64,000 nt of DNA from Geothrix oryzisoli. Lineage in GTDB: Bacteria > Acidobacteriota > Holophagae > Holophagales > Holophagaceae. Under the pieces are notes generated by a model. The model was not told where the DNA came from. It saw only the letters and a list, made by a program, of their open reading frames with translations, and made no database searches. The translations under genes and the position numbers were made by a program. Location of the stretch: positions 129,875 through 193,874 of the forward strand of contig NZ_JAKZLB010000003.1 in assembly GCF_022808865.1 (NCBI RefSeq). The letters run 5' to 3'. This document shows, piece after piece, positions 1-7,731 of the stretch. The stretch's first letter is position 1. Each line of letters opens with the position of its first letter.

Positions 1-2
1 TG

Positions 3-710
3 GTCCCCTGCGTGACCAACGACCTGGAGGTTCCGGCGGATTCGGAGATCGTCATCGAGGGCTACGTGAACCCCGGCGAGCTGCGCCGCGAGGGCCCCTT
101 CGGCGACCACACCGGCTACTACTCCCTGGCAGACGACTATCCCGTGCTGCACGTGGAAGCCATCACCATGCGGAAGAACCCCGTCTTCCCCGCCACCATC
201 GTGGGCCGCCCGCCCCAGGAGGACGCCTACCTGGGCCTGGCCACGGAGCGGATCTTCCTGCCCCTGCTCCGCATGGTGCTGCCGGAAATCCGCGACATGC
301 ACCTGCCCGCGGCCGGGGCCTTCCACAACCTGGTGATCCTCTCCATGAAGAAGGAGTATCCGGGTCACCCGCAGAAGGTCATGAACGCCATCTGGGGCAC
401 GGGCCAGATCATGTTCACCAAGGGCATCGTGGTGGTGGACGAGGACATCGATCCCCACGACCTGAACGAGGTGCTCTTCCGCCTCACCAGCAACGTGGAC
501 CCCAAGCGCGACCTGCTCTTCACCGAAGGCCCGCTCGATGTGCTGGACCACAGCGCCGACCGCTTCGCCTTCGGCAGCAAGGTGGGCCTCGACGCCACCC
601 GCAAGAACCGCCCCTGGGATGGTTTCCCCCGCGAGTGGCCGCGCGACCTGGTCTTCCCGGAGGAGCTCCTCGATCGCATCGGCCAGCGGTGGAAGGACTA
701 CGGGCTCTGA
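3..710 (+). CDS. UbiD family decarboxylase, C-terminal part (5' end outside window)
   Basis: The open frame enters from the left edge, so only the last 235 codons are present. The protein reads as the C-terminal part of the UbiD (3-octaprenyl-4-hydroxybenzoate carboxy-lyase) family, which uses prenylated FMN to decarboxylate aromatic or unsaturated acids. The segment NPGELRREGPFGDHTGYYS near the start is the family's conserved E-G-x-F-G-D-H-x-G-Y-Y block, followed by PATIVGRPPQEDAY and the oligomerisation region. It may serve ubiquinone/menaquinone (futalosine) synthesis or aromatic degradation; the window cannot decide. The stop is followed by a repeat-rich gap that faces a convergent gene. 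Confidence 0.9.
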   Translation, partial: VPCVTNDLEVPADSEIVIEGYVNPGELRREGPFGDHTGYYSLADDYPVLHVEAITMRKNPVFPATIVGRPPQEDAYLGLATERIFLPLLRMVLPEIRDMHLPAAGAFHNLVILSMKKEYPGHPQKVMNAIWGTGQIMFTKGIVVVDEDIDPHDLNEVLFRLTSNVDPKRDLLFTEGPLDVLDHSADRFAFGSKVGLDATRKNRPWDGFPREWPRDLVFPEELLDRIGQRWKDYGL

Positions 711-736
711 CCCGCGCGACGGCGGGACTTCCCCCA

Positions 737-785
737 GAGCAAAGCGAAGCCCGGCTGGGCCGGGCTTCGCGCGGGGGTCCGGGGG
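737..785. repeat. 49-bp direct repeat, copy 1, with 10-bp hairpin
   Basis: This 49-base unit recurs at 877-925 with only two differences. It contains the perfect hairpin GAAGCCCGGC-TGG-GCCGGGCTTC, so it may terminate transcription of the UbiD gene. The spacer between the copies holds no gene. Confidence 0.8.
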
Positions 786-876
786 GAGGCTCCACCTCCG
801 CGAGCCTGAAGGGCGAGTGGAAGCCCCGTCCGCGTGGCGTCAGGTGGAGGCGCGCAGCGCGACCTTGGCTCCCGGA

Positions 877-925
877 GAGTAAAGCGAAGCCCGGCTGGGC
901 CGGGCTTTGCGCGGGGGTCCGGGGG
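877..925. repeat. 49-bp direct repeat, copy 2
   Basis: Second copy of the unit at 737-785; the two mismatches (one in the hairpin arm) leave the stem mostly intact. It overlaps the start of the REP-like palindrome at 919-950. Confidence 0.8.
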
Positions 926-950
926 TGTGCGCGTAGCGCGTAAACCCCGG
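919..950 (-). repeat. REP-like 32-bp element after a stop codon
   Basis: An imperfect palindrome beginning CCGGGG and ending CCCCGG with an inner GCGCG-TA-GCGCG core. It lies 6 bases past the stop codon of the minus-strand beta-barrel gene. It matches 30 of 32 bases of the element at 8748-8779 downstream of bamD, and its core recurs after ppk at 22263-22330. Confidence 0.75.
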
Positions 951-956
951 AGAATA

Positions 957-1490
957 TTAAAACCGGATGGTCACGCCCGCCTGGAGTCCGTCCGCGGTGA
1001 AGCCGGAGTCGACCTTGCTGTAGGTGTAGCGGAGTTCCGTGCCCACGGTGGCGTTCCACTGGTAGCCCACGCCGGCGGCCAGGCCCAGCTTGGTGGTGTT
1101 GGCGGTCACCTTCGTGAAGGCGTCCTTGGTCTCGAAGGACCAGCGCACCACGGCGAGGCCACCGGTGACATAAAGCCCCTCGGGCTTGCCGGCGATGAAG
1201 TAGAGGTAGTCGCCGCCCAGGCTCAGGTCCCAGGCGCTCTGCTTGAGGCTGCCGAAGGAGGCCTCGGGGAACACGCTGTAGTCCAGGCGGGGCCGCAGCA
1301 TGTGGCCATCGCCCAGATCGAAGGTGCCGTGGACGCCGACGCCGGGTCCGGGCTTGCTGTCCACGAAGTCCTTCAGATCGCCCAAAGGGATGTTCACCAG
1401 GCCCTGCACGCCGTACCGGGGGGCTTCGGCCCGGAGGGATAGCGCAGCAGCAGCCAGGACAGCCAGGGTCAGTGGGGACGAGATCTTCAT
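957..1490 (-). CDS. Outer-membrane beta-barrel protein (paralogue 1)
   Basis: A 177-residue secreted protein. Residues 1-22 form a signal peptide ending in LRAEA. The rest alternates polar and hydrophobic residues as in small beta-barrels, and the last residue is Phe (TIRF), the usual C-terminal signature for BAM insertion. The ATG follows GGAGG with good spacing; the longer upstream frame lacks a better start. It is clearly paralogous to the protein at 2211-2765: both share PRLDY-FPE, LGxDYLYF-GKP, YVTGGLA and TTKLGLAAG-GYQ. The function is unknown; passive porin-like or structural roles are possible. Confidence 0.85.
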   Translation of the reverse strand: MKISSPLTLAVLAAAALSLRAEAPRYGVQGLVNIPLGDLKDFVDSKPGPGVGVHGTFDLGDGHMLRPRLDYSVFPEASFGSLKQSAWDLSLGGDYLYFIAGKPEGLYVTGGLAVVRWSFETKDAFTKVTANTTKLGLAAGVGYQWNATVGTELRYTYSKVDSGFTADGLQAGVTIRF

Positions 1491-1645
1491 GGTTCCTCCG
1501 GAATGGCGCGCGGACCCAGGATGGGACGACCGGGCGCCCGGGGCCATGGTGCCACAAAAACCGGGTGCGCAGGCCTCGGCAAAACCCGTGAAAGCGAGAC
1601 TAGAAATAAAGATCTAGTTCGAGTTAAACCTGTCCTGAACGAGAT

Positions 1646-1695
1646 CTCCACCAACGAAGAAGGCGCCCGTCCGGGCGCCTTCTTCGTTGGTGGAG
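1646..1695. terminator. Long perfect hairpin after rplS
   Basis: A 24-bp perfect inverted repeat with a 2-base centre (arms 1646-1669 and 1672-1695). The GC-rich core GGCGCCCG is flanked by AAGAA/TTCTT, so it can act as an intrinsic terminator on both strands. It sits immediately downstream of the rplS stop. Confidence 0.85.
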
Positions 1696-1703
1696 AATGG
1701 AAT

Positions 1704-2063
1704 CTACTCGCCGTTCTCGGTGCGGCGCTCCTTGAGGCGGCCGGCCTTGCCGAGCTTCTCGCGCAGGAAGTAGAGCTTGGCGCGGCGGACCTTGCCGTGG
1801 CGCACGACTTCGAGCTTGTCGATGGTGGGGCTGTTGAGGGGGAAGATGCGCTCCACACCCACGCCGCTCGCGACCTTGCGGACGGTGAAGGAGGTGCGCA
1901 TGCCGCCGCCCTTGATGCCGATGACGATGCCCTGGAAGAGCTGGATGCGCTCCTTCTCGCCTTCCTTCACCTTGACGTGCACCTTGACGGTGTCGCCGGG
2001 GGTGATGCGGGGCAGGTCGGACCGAAGCAGGCTCGCTTCAAGCTGGTCGATGATGTGGCTCAT
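1704..2063 (-). CDS. rplS: 50S ribosomal protein L19 (bL19)
   Basis: A 119-residue protein of the usual L19 length. It contains the diagnostic segments [47 protein letters not shown] and [12 protein letters not shown]19 sits at the 30S-50S interface of the ribosome. The chosen ATG follows AGGAG and gives the family N-terminus MSHIIDQLE; the upstream extension has no family resemblance. In most bacteria rplS directly follows trmD. Here an outer-membrane protein gene separates them. Confidence 0.97.
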   Translation of the reverse strand: MSHIIDQLEASLLRSDLPRITPGDTVKVHVKVKEGEKERIQLFQGIVIGIKGGGMRTSFTVRKVASGVGVERIFPLNSPTIDKLEVVRHGKVRRAKLYFLREKLGKAGRLKERRTENGE

Positions 2064-2165
2064 GTGGGCTCCTGGGCCAGCGGTCCCGGGCCGGAATCGG
2101 CGGACATGGCTCGATGTCCCCGGAGTCGGGGAGTCCATCAGTGTATCGGAAAAGGCTGGAAAGGA

Positions 2166-2196
2166 AAGGGGGCATTCCCGGAGGAAGCCCCCTTGC
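2166..2196. terminator. Hairpin between barrel gene and rplS
   Basis: AAGGGGGC and GCCCCCTT arms enclose a short loop in the gap between the stop of the 2211-2765 gene and the start of rplS. It may terminate or attenuate read-through into rplS. Confidence 0.55.
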
Positions 2197-2210
2197 CCCT
2201 GAACCTCAGC

Positions 2211-2765
2211 CTAGAAGCGGAAGGTGGCGCCCACCTGGATCATGTCGAGGTCGCCTTCCCAGGCGCTGCTCTTCAGGTAGCGGACGTCAGCTCCGACCGT
2301 CTTGTTGAACTGGTAGCCCATGCCGGCGGCTAGGCCCAGCTTGGTGGTGGTCTCGCTGGTGGATGCGCTGGCGCCCAGGTAGGAGGTGCTCAGCTCGGCC
2401 TTCCACTTCACCAGCGCGAGGCCGCCGGTGACATAGAAACCCTGGGGCTTGCCTTCCACGAAGTACAGATAATCGGCGCCAAGCGCAATGTTGGAGAGCT
2501 TGTGGTTGGTCGAGTAGCCGCCCCAGCCCCAGGAGTACTCGGGGAACCAGGTGTAGTCCAGGCGGGGGCGGATCATGTGGCCGCTCTGGAGGTCGAAGGT
2601 GGCCTGGGCGCCGACGGTGAAGCCCACCTTGCTGTCCACCGCGTCCTTGAGGTCGCTCTGGGGGATGTTGAGGCCCGCCTGGAGCCCGAAGCGGGGGCCT
2701 TCCTGGGCGCTGAGGGCGGGGGCCACCAGCGCGGCGGCAGCCAGGATGAGTGCGCGGATCGTCAT
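2211..2765 (-). CDS. Outer-membrane beta-barrel protein (paralogue 2)
   Basis: A 184-residue paralogue of the 957-1490 product with a signal peptide (residues 1-20, ending ALSAQ), the same DYLYF-GKP and YVTGGLA blocks, and a terminal TFRF. The ATG follows AAGGAG. The two copies flank rplS, so one has been placed between trmD and rplS and the other just after rplS. A duplication around the ribosomal gene is the simplest explanation. Function unknown. Confidence 0.85.
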   Translation of the reverse strand: MTIRALILAAAALVAPALSAQEGPRFGLQAGLNIPQSDLKDAVDSKVGFTVGAQATFDLQSGHMIRPRLDYTWFPEYSWGWGGYSTNHKLSNIALGADYLYFVEGKPQGFYVTGGLALVKWKAELSTSYLGASASTSETTTKLGLAAGMGYQFNKTVGADVRYLKSSAWEGDLDMIQVGATFRF

Positions 2766-2910
2766 GAGATCTCCTTGAGGCCCATGGGGGGCCGGGGTTC
2801 ATTGGGCGGATCCGGGGCCTCTGAGGCCGCGGTCGCCCGATGGGGCTAAATGTTACCTACGCATCTTGTATCTGGAGGTCTAGTCCGGATCCAAGAAAAT
2901 CGACCTGGTT

Positions 2911-3696
2911 CTACTTCCAGCCCTTCCAGCCCTTGGGTTTGGACCGGTTCCAGTCCTCGGGATGCTCCACCTGCCAGGCGCACCACTGGGCGGGGCGATC
3001 CAGGGAGGGCAGGCGGTCCCGCAGGTAGGCGGTCCAGAGGTCCGGCCTCAGGCGCTTCGTCCGGGCCATGGCCTCCCGCAGGCGCCAGAGGCGGATGGCG
3101 CCGTGGTCGCCGCCCTGGAGGACCGCCGGCACGTCGAGGCCTTCGAAGGTCGCGGGCCGGGTGTAGTGGGGGTGGTCCAGCAGGCCCGTGGCGAAGCTGT
3201 CCGCCTCGGCGGAGGCCTGGTTGCCCAGGACGCCCGGCAGCCAGCGGCAGACCGCGTCGATGAGGTAGAGGGCGGGCAGCTCGCCGCCGCTGAGGACCGC
3301 CTCGCCCACACTCAGCTCCTCGTCCACGCAGTGGGCCACGGCGCGCTGGTCCAGGCCCTCGTAGCGCGTGCAGACCAGGATCAGCTGATCGAGGCGGGCC
3401 AGCTCCAGCACCTTGGCGTGGGTGAGCGGCGGGGCCGCAGGGCTGAAGTGGATGACGCGGCCGGCGCCTTCCCGGGGGACGGTGGCCAGGGTGTCCCGCA
3501 GCACCTCGGGCCGCAGCACCATGCCGGGTCCGCCGCCGAAGGGGGTGTCGTCCACATGGCCGAACGGGTTGCCCGCGAAGGGCCGGTAGCTGTGGGTGTG
3601 GAGGCCGTGGCCCAGCTCGCGGAAGGCCCGGCCCGTGATGCCGAGGCGCGCGGCCTCGAAGAACTCCGGGAAGAGGGTGAGGGCGTCGATGCGCAT
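2911..3696 (-). CDS. trmD: tRNA (guanine-37-N1)-methyltransferase TrmD
   Basis: A 261-residue SPOUT methyltransferase that forms m1G37 next to the anticodon and so prevents +1 frameshifting. Visible family blocks are RIDALTLFPEFF at the N-terminus, DDTPFGGGPGMVLRPE, LVCTRYEGLDQR, the trefoil-knot SAM loop SVGEAVLSGGELPALYLID, and LDHPHYTRP. The ATG overlaps the stop of the upstream ExoD-like gene (TGATG), so translation is probably coupled. An alternative GTG one codon earlier is possible. rpsP and rimM, the usual upstream neighbours, are not in this window. Confidence 0.96.
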   Translation of the reverse strand: MRIDALTLFPEFFEAARLGITGRAFRELGHGLHTHSYRPFAGNPFGHVDDTPFGGGPGMVLRPEVLRDTLATVPREGAGRVIHFSPAAPPLTHAKVLELARLDQLILVCTRYEGLDQRAVAHCVDEELSVGEAVLSGGELPALYLIDAVCRWLPGVLGNQASAEADSFATGLLDHPHYTRPATFEGLDVPAVLQGGDHGAIRLWRLREAMARTKRLRPDLWTAYLRDRLPSLDRPAQWCAWQVEHPEDWNRSKPKGWKGWK

Positions 3697-4298
3697 CACT
3701 TCACCATCGCGTGGAAGGCCCTCGTGAAGGTCCGGAGGATGAGGTCGAAGCTGAAGGCGAAGTACAGGGTGTTGGCCAGGGAGGCGATGGCGCCGATCCA
3801 GGCCCAGGTGGGGCGCTCCTCCAGCAGGGCCGCCCCCATGAGGCAGAGGGTGGCGGCGGGCAGCTGGTTGCCGAAGGGCAGGGGCACGGGGATGGCCAGC
3901 AGGAAGCCGGTCCAGGCGATGCAGGCCCCCGCCCAGCGGTGGTGGATAGGCCGGCGCCCGGCGCCGCGCCAGCGGAGGCGGTCCAGCTGGGTCTCCAGCC
4001 TGGCCAGGGCGTTTTTGATGCGGCCCTTGTGGATGGGCTGGGCCTGGATCCGCCGGGGCACCCAGGGGTGGGGCGTGCCCCAGGCCATCTGGACCCCGAG
4101 GGCCATGAGGCCGATGCCGCCCACGGGGGCCAGGCCGAGGTTGAGGCCGGGCACCAGGTTCGGCAGGGAAAGCAGGAGGGTCAGGAAGCCGTAGGTCTGC
4201 TCCCCGGCGGCATCCAGGAGTTCGCCGAGCGTGATCTCACCTTCCGCGTCCAGCAGGGCGTGGAGGGTCTCGAAGAAGGGTTTCGGCGCGGGCTGCAC
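3696..4298 (-). CDS. ExoD-like membrane protein (exopolysaccharide synthesis family)
   Basis: About 200 residues with three to four hydrophobic segments and the ExoD family layout: a short polar start, GEITLGELLDAAGEQTYG, then LLLSLPNLVPG, a charged loop, and a hydrophobic C-terminal half with FLLAIPVPLPFGN. ExoD was named from exopolysaccharide mutants of Rhizobium, but its molecular role is unclear. The GTG at 4298 is preferred because it puts the start just before the conserved region. A GTG at 4385 would overlap rlmN. It lies between rlmN and trmD and overlaps trmD by one base. Confidence 0.75.
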   Translation of the reverse strand: MQPAPKPFFETLHALLDAEGEITLGELLDAAGEQTYGFLTLLLSLPNLVPGLNLGLAPVGGIGLMALGVQMAWGTPHPWVPRRIQAQPIHKGRIKNALARLETQLDRLRWRGAGRRPIHHRWAGACIAWTGFLLAIPVPLPFGNQLPAATLCLMGAALLEERPTWAWIGAIASLANTLYFAFSFDLILRTFTRAFHAMVK

Positions 4299-4332
4299 CT
4301 CACCAGGATGACGGGAAAAGAGCCCCCAGTCT

Positions 4333-5433
4333 TCAGGCCCCTGCCTTCGGTCCCCGGGCCTGCCCCTCCCGCACCAGCTGGCCACAGGCGCCGGCCACGT
4401 CCTGGCCCCGGCTCCGCCGGACGCTCACCGGCAGGCCCGTGTCCGACAGCAGGCGGCAGAGGGCGCCGACGCGGGCTTCGTCCGGGGGCTCGAAGCCGCT
4501 GCCCTCATGGGGATTGAAGGGGATCAGGTTCACCTTGGCGGGGAAGCGCCGGGCGAAGGCCGCCAGGCGCCGGCCATCCTCCAGGCTGTCGGTGACACCC
4601 TTCAGCAGCACGTACTCGAGGGTGATGCGCTCGCCGGATTGCAGGGGGAAGGTGGCCAGGGCCGCGGCCAGGGCATCGAGGTTCCAGACCCGGTTCACGG
4701 GCATGATGGCCGAGCGGTGGGCGTCCGTGGTGGCGTTGAGGCTGAGGGCCAGGCGCGGCCGCTTCGGGAAGGCGGCCAGCCGCTCGATGCCGCTCACCAG
4801 GCCGGAGGTGGACACGGTGATGCGCCGGGGCGGGATGGCCAGGCCTTTGGGATCCGTGAGGAGGGCGAAGGCGGCCATGAGGTGGTCGAGGTTGTGCAGC
4901 GGCTCCCCCATGCCCATGAACACCAGGTTCACGGGGCGGCCTTCGGGGTGGCCGTGGTGGTTCAGCATGGCCACCACCTGGCCCACGATCTCGGCGGCCG
5001 AGAGGTTCCGCACGATGCCCATCTGCCCCGTGGCGCAGAAGGTGCAGCCCATGGCGCAGCCCACCTGACTGGAGAGGCAGAGGGTCACCCGGTCGTTGTA
5101 GGGCATGAACACGCCTTCGATCTGCTTCCCGTCCGCGAGCTCGAACGCGTGCTTGGTGGATCCGTCCTCCGAGGCCTGGCTCTGGACAAGGGCGGGCCAG
5201 ACCAGGTCCACCTCGGCCTCCAGGCGGGCCCGCAGGGCCTTGGACAGGCTGGAGAACTGCTCCCAGCGGGTCCAGCGCTGCCGGTAGAGGCCCTCGAAGA
5301 GCTGGCCGCCCCGCCAGGCGGGTTCGCCCAGCGCCGTCGCGAGCGCCTTCAGGCCCGCCGCCCCCAGGCCCGCGGCGTTGGGACGCCCGGCGGTGCCGGC
5401 CTCCGGGGCTGGCCGGTCCCAAAGCTGGGGCAT
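4333..5433 (-). CDS. rlmN: 23S rRNA/tRNA (adenine-C2)-methyltransferase RlmN
   Basis: A 366-residue radical-SAM enzyme that methylates C2 of A2503 in 23S rRNA and A37 in some tRNAs. The iron-sulphur motif CxxxCxxC is at C126, C130 and C133 (QVGCAMGCTFCATG). The GMGEPLHN segment and the C-terminal SRGQDVAGACGQL, which contains the methyl-carrying Cys, are also present. The ATG begins two bases after the stop of the small upstream gene, so the two are almost certainly cotranscribed. Confidence 0.96.
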   Translation of the reverse strand: MPQLWDRPAPEAGTAGRPNAAGLGAAGLKALATALGEPAWRGGQLFEGLYRQRWTRWEQFSSLSKALRARLEAEVDLVWPALVQSQASEDGSTKHAFELADGKQIEGVFMPYNDRVTLCLSSQVGCAMGCTFCATGQMGIVRNLSAAEIVGQVVAMLNHHGHPEGRPVNLVFMGMGEPLHNLDHLMAAFALLTDPKGLAIPPRRITVSTSGLVSGIERLAAFPKRPRLALSLNATTDAHRSAIMPVNRVWNLDALAAALATFPLQSGERITLEYVLLKGVTDSLEDGRRLAAFARRFPAKVNLIPFNPHEGSGFEPPDEARVGALCRLLSDTGLPVSVRRSRGQDVAGACGQLVREGQARGPKAGA

Positions 5434-5434
5434 C

Positions 5435-5698
5435 TCAGTCCATCCGGATCTTGAAGGACTTCATGAGGCGCTTGTCATCCTCGGAGAAGGGCTGTTCCGG
5501 CCCCTCCTGCGGAAAGGTCTCGTCGGACCCCTCCCCGCGCAGCCGGATGGGCGCCGCCTCCAGGATGAGCATGAGGCCGTAGCCCTGGGCCTGGATCTGG
5601 AAGGTGAGGTCACGGCAGTGATCGTCCTCGGCCAGGGCCTTCACCAGTGAATCGCCCAGTTCGCTGACCAGGTGATGCAGGTTCTCAGGCAGATCCAT
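5435..5698 (-). CDS. Small hypothetical protein
   Basis: An 87-residue acidic, soluble-looking protein with no membrane segment and no motif that I recognise. It starts with ATG shortly after the MscS-type gene and ends two bases before rlmN, which supports a real, cotranscribed gene. No function is proposed. Confidence 0.6.
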   Translation of the reverse strand: MDLPENLHHLVSELGDSLVKALAEDDHCRDLTFQIQAQGYGLMLILEAAPIRLRGEGSDETFPQEGPEQPFSEDDKRLMKSFKIRMD

Positions 5699-5732
5699 GG
5701 GGCCTCCGTCTTCCAGGATACCAGCGCCGTCC

Positions 5733-7157
5733 CTAGGCCAGGCTGAACCAGGCGCGGACCTGCCGGGCCCACTGGGCGCGGCGTGATTCCTTGGGCAGGC
5801 CCGCCTCCGCCTCGCCCTGGGCCCGCTGCTCCATCAGGTCCACCAGGCGCTCCAGGAGTTCCGGTTCGCGTCGGAGGGAGGTTTCGAAGGCCTCCTTGGG
5901 GACCTCCACGATCTCGGCTTCGGTGCGGGCCACCACGGTGGCATTCCGGGGGGCCCCGGTCAGCAGGCTGGCCTCGCCGAACCACTGGCCCGGGCCCAGC
6001 TCCGCCACGGGTTTCCAGAAGAGGCCGGTATAGGGTTCCAGGCGCTCCTCCGCCCGCACCACCTGGAGGGTGCCGCGATGGACGGCGAAGAGGGAATCGC
6101 CAGGCTCGCCTTCCCGGATGACGCCTTCCCCCGGCGCCAGGCTCCGCAGGCGGAGGCGCCCGCGGAGGTCTTCCGCCCAGTGTTCGGGAAGGCCCAGCTG
6201 GCGGACGAGATCGTGCATCAGCGCGGGGTCCGGGTTGGCCTCGGGCCGCACCACCAGCGGGCTGGGGCCATGGGGTCCCATGAGGCGGAAGCCCTCCCTG
6301 GGCAGGACCGTGGCGGCAAGACGGGTGGCCTGGAAGGTGGCCTGGCGCCCGTGCCGGAAGCCCAGGGCCCAGAAGCGCAGCTCCAGCACGGCGCCGCCCA
6401 GGTCGGAGCTGTGGACCACCACCTCGGGGCAGCGGTCCGGGGGATGGGGCAGGCCCGCCAGGGCGAGGGTGAGGGCCTCCAGAGCCCGGTGCAGGTCGGG
6501 ACGGGGCTCGACGACGACCTTGGCCGTGCGGCGGTGGAAGCCCGAGGGCGCGTAGAGGTTCGTCACCACGGCCTGGGCGATGGCCCGGTTGGGCAATACG
6601 TCCATGTCGCCGTTCTCGGTGCGGAGCTGCACCGTGCGCCAGGTCATGGCCTCCACCTGCCCGATGAGGGTCTCGCGGCCCGGGCCGCCCCGCAGGTTCC
6701 CGGTGATCTCCACCCAGTCGCCCACCTGGAAGGCGGGGTCCAGATGCAGGGAGATGCCGGCGAACAGGTTCCCCAGGACCTCCTGCAGGCTGAGGCCCAC
6801 CACGGCCGCCGCGATGGCGCCCGTGCCCAGCAGCTGGCCCAGGCTCACCTGCAGGACTTCGCGGAGGATGCCGCCGGCCGCCACCAGGTAGAGGGCCACC
6901 ACGATGAGGTCCCGCGCGAAACCCGGGGTGGCGGTCTTCCGCTGGCTCAGCAGGGGATCGAGCAGCAGGAAGGAGACCAGACGCACCGCCCCGTAGGCGA
7001 GCAGGGCCCAAAGGACGAAACCCGCGACCCGATGGAGGGCCGGATGGGCGTTCAGGCGGGGCAGCACCAGGGCTGCCAGCAGCAGGAGCAGCCCGAGGAG
7101 GATCCAGGCCGCGATCCGGCGCGGCGCGCTGACCTTCTCCCTCAAGTCGCGGAACAT
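5733..7157 (-). CDS. MscS-type channel with C-terminal cyclic-nucleotide-binding domain
   Basis: A 474-residue inner-membrane protein. Three to four hydrophobic helices (residues about 15-135) lead into the MscS pore helix GAIAAAVVGLSLQEVLGNLFAG. The beta domain follows, with FQVGDWVEI, MTWRTVQLRTENGD and PNRAIAQ. Residues about 335-440 form a cNMP-binding fold (PGEGVIREGEPGDSLFAVHRG, WFGEASLLTGAPRNATVVA), including the GE-x(9)-R-x-A phosphate cassette. Such fusions are known as cyclic-nucleotide-gated relatives of MscS (bCNG family). The likely role is osmotic or ligand-gated ion flux. Confidence 0.9.
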   Translation of the reverse strand: MFRDLREKVSAPRRIAAWILLGLLLLLAALVLPRLNAHPALHRVAGFVLWALLAYGAVRLVSFLLLDPLLSQRKTATPGFARDLIVVALYLVAAGGILREVLQVSLGQLLGTGAIAAAVVGLSLQEVLGNLFAGISLHLDPAFQVGDWVEITGNLRGGPGRETLIGQVEAMTWRTVQLRTENGDMDVLPNRAIAQAVVTNLYAPSGFHRRTAKVVVEPRPDLHRALEALTLALAGLPHPPDRCPEVVVHSSDLGGAVLELRFWALGFRHGRQATFQATRLAATVLPREGFRLMGPHGPSPLVVRPEANPDPALMHDLVRQLGLPEHWAEDLRGRLRLRSLAPGEGVIREGEPGDSLFAVHRGTLQVVRAEERLEPYTGLFWKPVAELGPGQWFGEASLLTGAPRNATVVARTEAEIVEVPKEAFETSLRREPELLERLVDLMEQRAQGEAEAGLPKESRRAQWARQVRAWFSLA

Positions 7158-7173
7158 GGGGGAGAGGATACGC

Positions 7174-7731
7174 CTATTCGAGGGCGCGGAAGGCCGCCAC
7201 CGCCCGGCGGGGATCGCCCTCCCAGAAGGGCCGGATGGCGGCGATCCCCGCGAGGCGCGGGTGGCTCAGCGACCCGGCGTTCGACGGATCGACGCCGCCC
7301 AGCGCGAGGAGGCGCGGGCCCTCTGCGGGCAGCGTGTCCAGGAACCGCCGCAGGCGCCCGGCTCCCCAGGGGCCGCTCTTGCCGGGGCTGGGGAAGATGG
7401 GGGAGACGAGCAGCTGGTCCGTGTGGCACCGCCGGGCCCACTGGTTTTCGTCGTGCAGGGGGCGGGAGAGGGGGACCAGCCCCGGCTCCACCTCGGGATG
7501 GGCTTCCGGCGCGTGGAGGCCGCACCCCGCTGCGAAGGCCACATCCAGGCGGCCGGTCACCCAGAGGGGCACCCCCGGTGCGGTGTCCTGGCACCAGACC
7601 GCGGCCTCCAGCAGCGCCCGGGCCCCCAGCTGCTTCTCCCGGATGAGGAAGCCGTCCACGCCCGCGCGCAGCACGGCCGCCCAGCGGGAGCGGTCGAAGC
7701 CGAGGCCGGGGGTGAGGGCGAGGAGGATCAT
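7174..7731 (-). CDS. ThiE/TenI-like thiamine phosphate synthase family protein
   Basis: A 185-residue TIM-barrel fragment related to thiamine phosphate synthase and TenI. It keeps FLIREK (the phosphate-binding Lys block), CGLHAPE, LLVSPIFPSPGKSGPWG and LLALGGVDPSNAG. Several ThiE catalytic features are weak, and no other thi gene is nearby, so the enzyme could be a TenI-like or diverged homologue. Its ATG overlaps the stop of the aldo/keto reductase gene by four bases (ATGA), indicating translational coupling. Confidence 0.75.
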   Translation of the reverse strand: MILLALTPGLGFDRSRWAAVLRAGVDGFLIREKQLGARALLEAAVWCQDTAPGVPLWVTGRLDVAFAAGCGLHAPEAHPEVEPGLVPLSRPLHDENQWARRCHTDQLLVSPIFPSPGKSGPWGAGRLRRFLDTLPAEGPRLLALGGVDPSNAGSLSHPRLAGIAAIRPFWEGDPRRAVAAFRALE

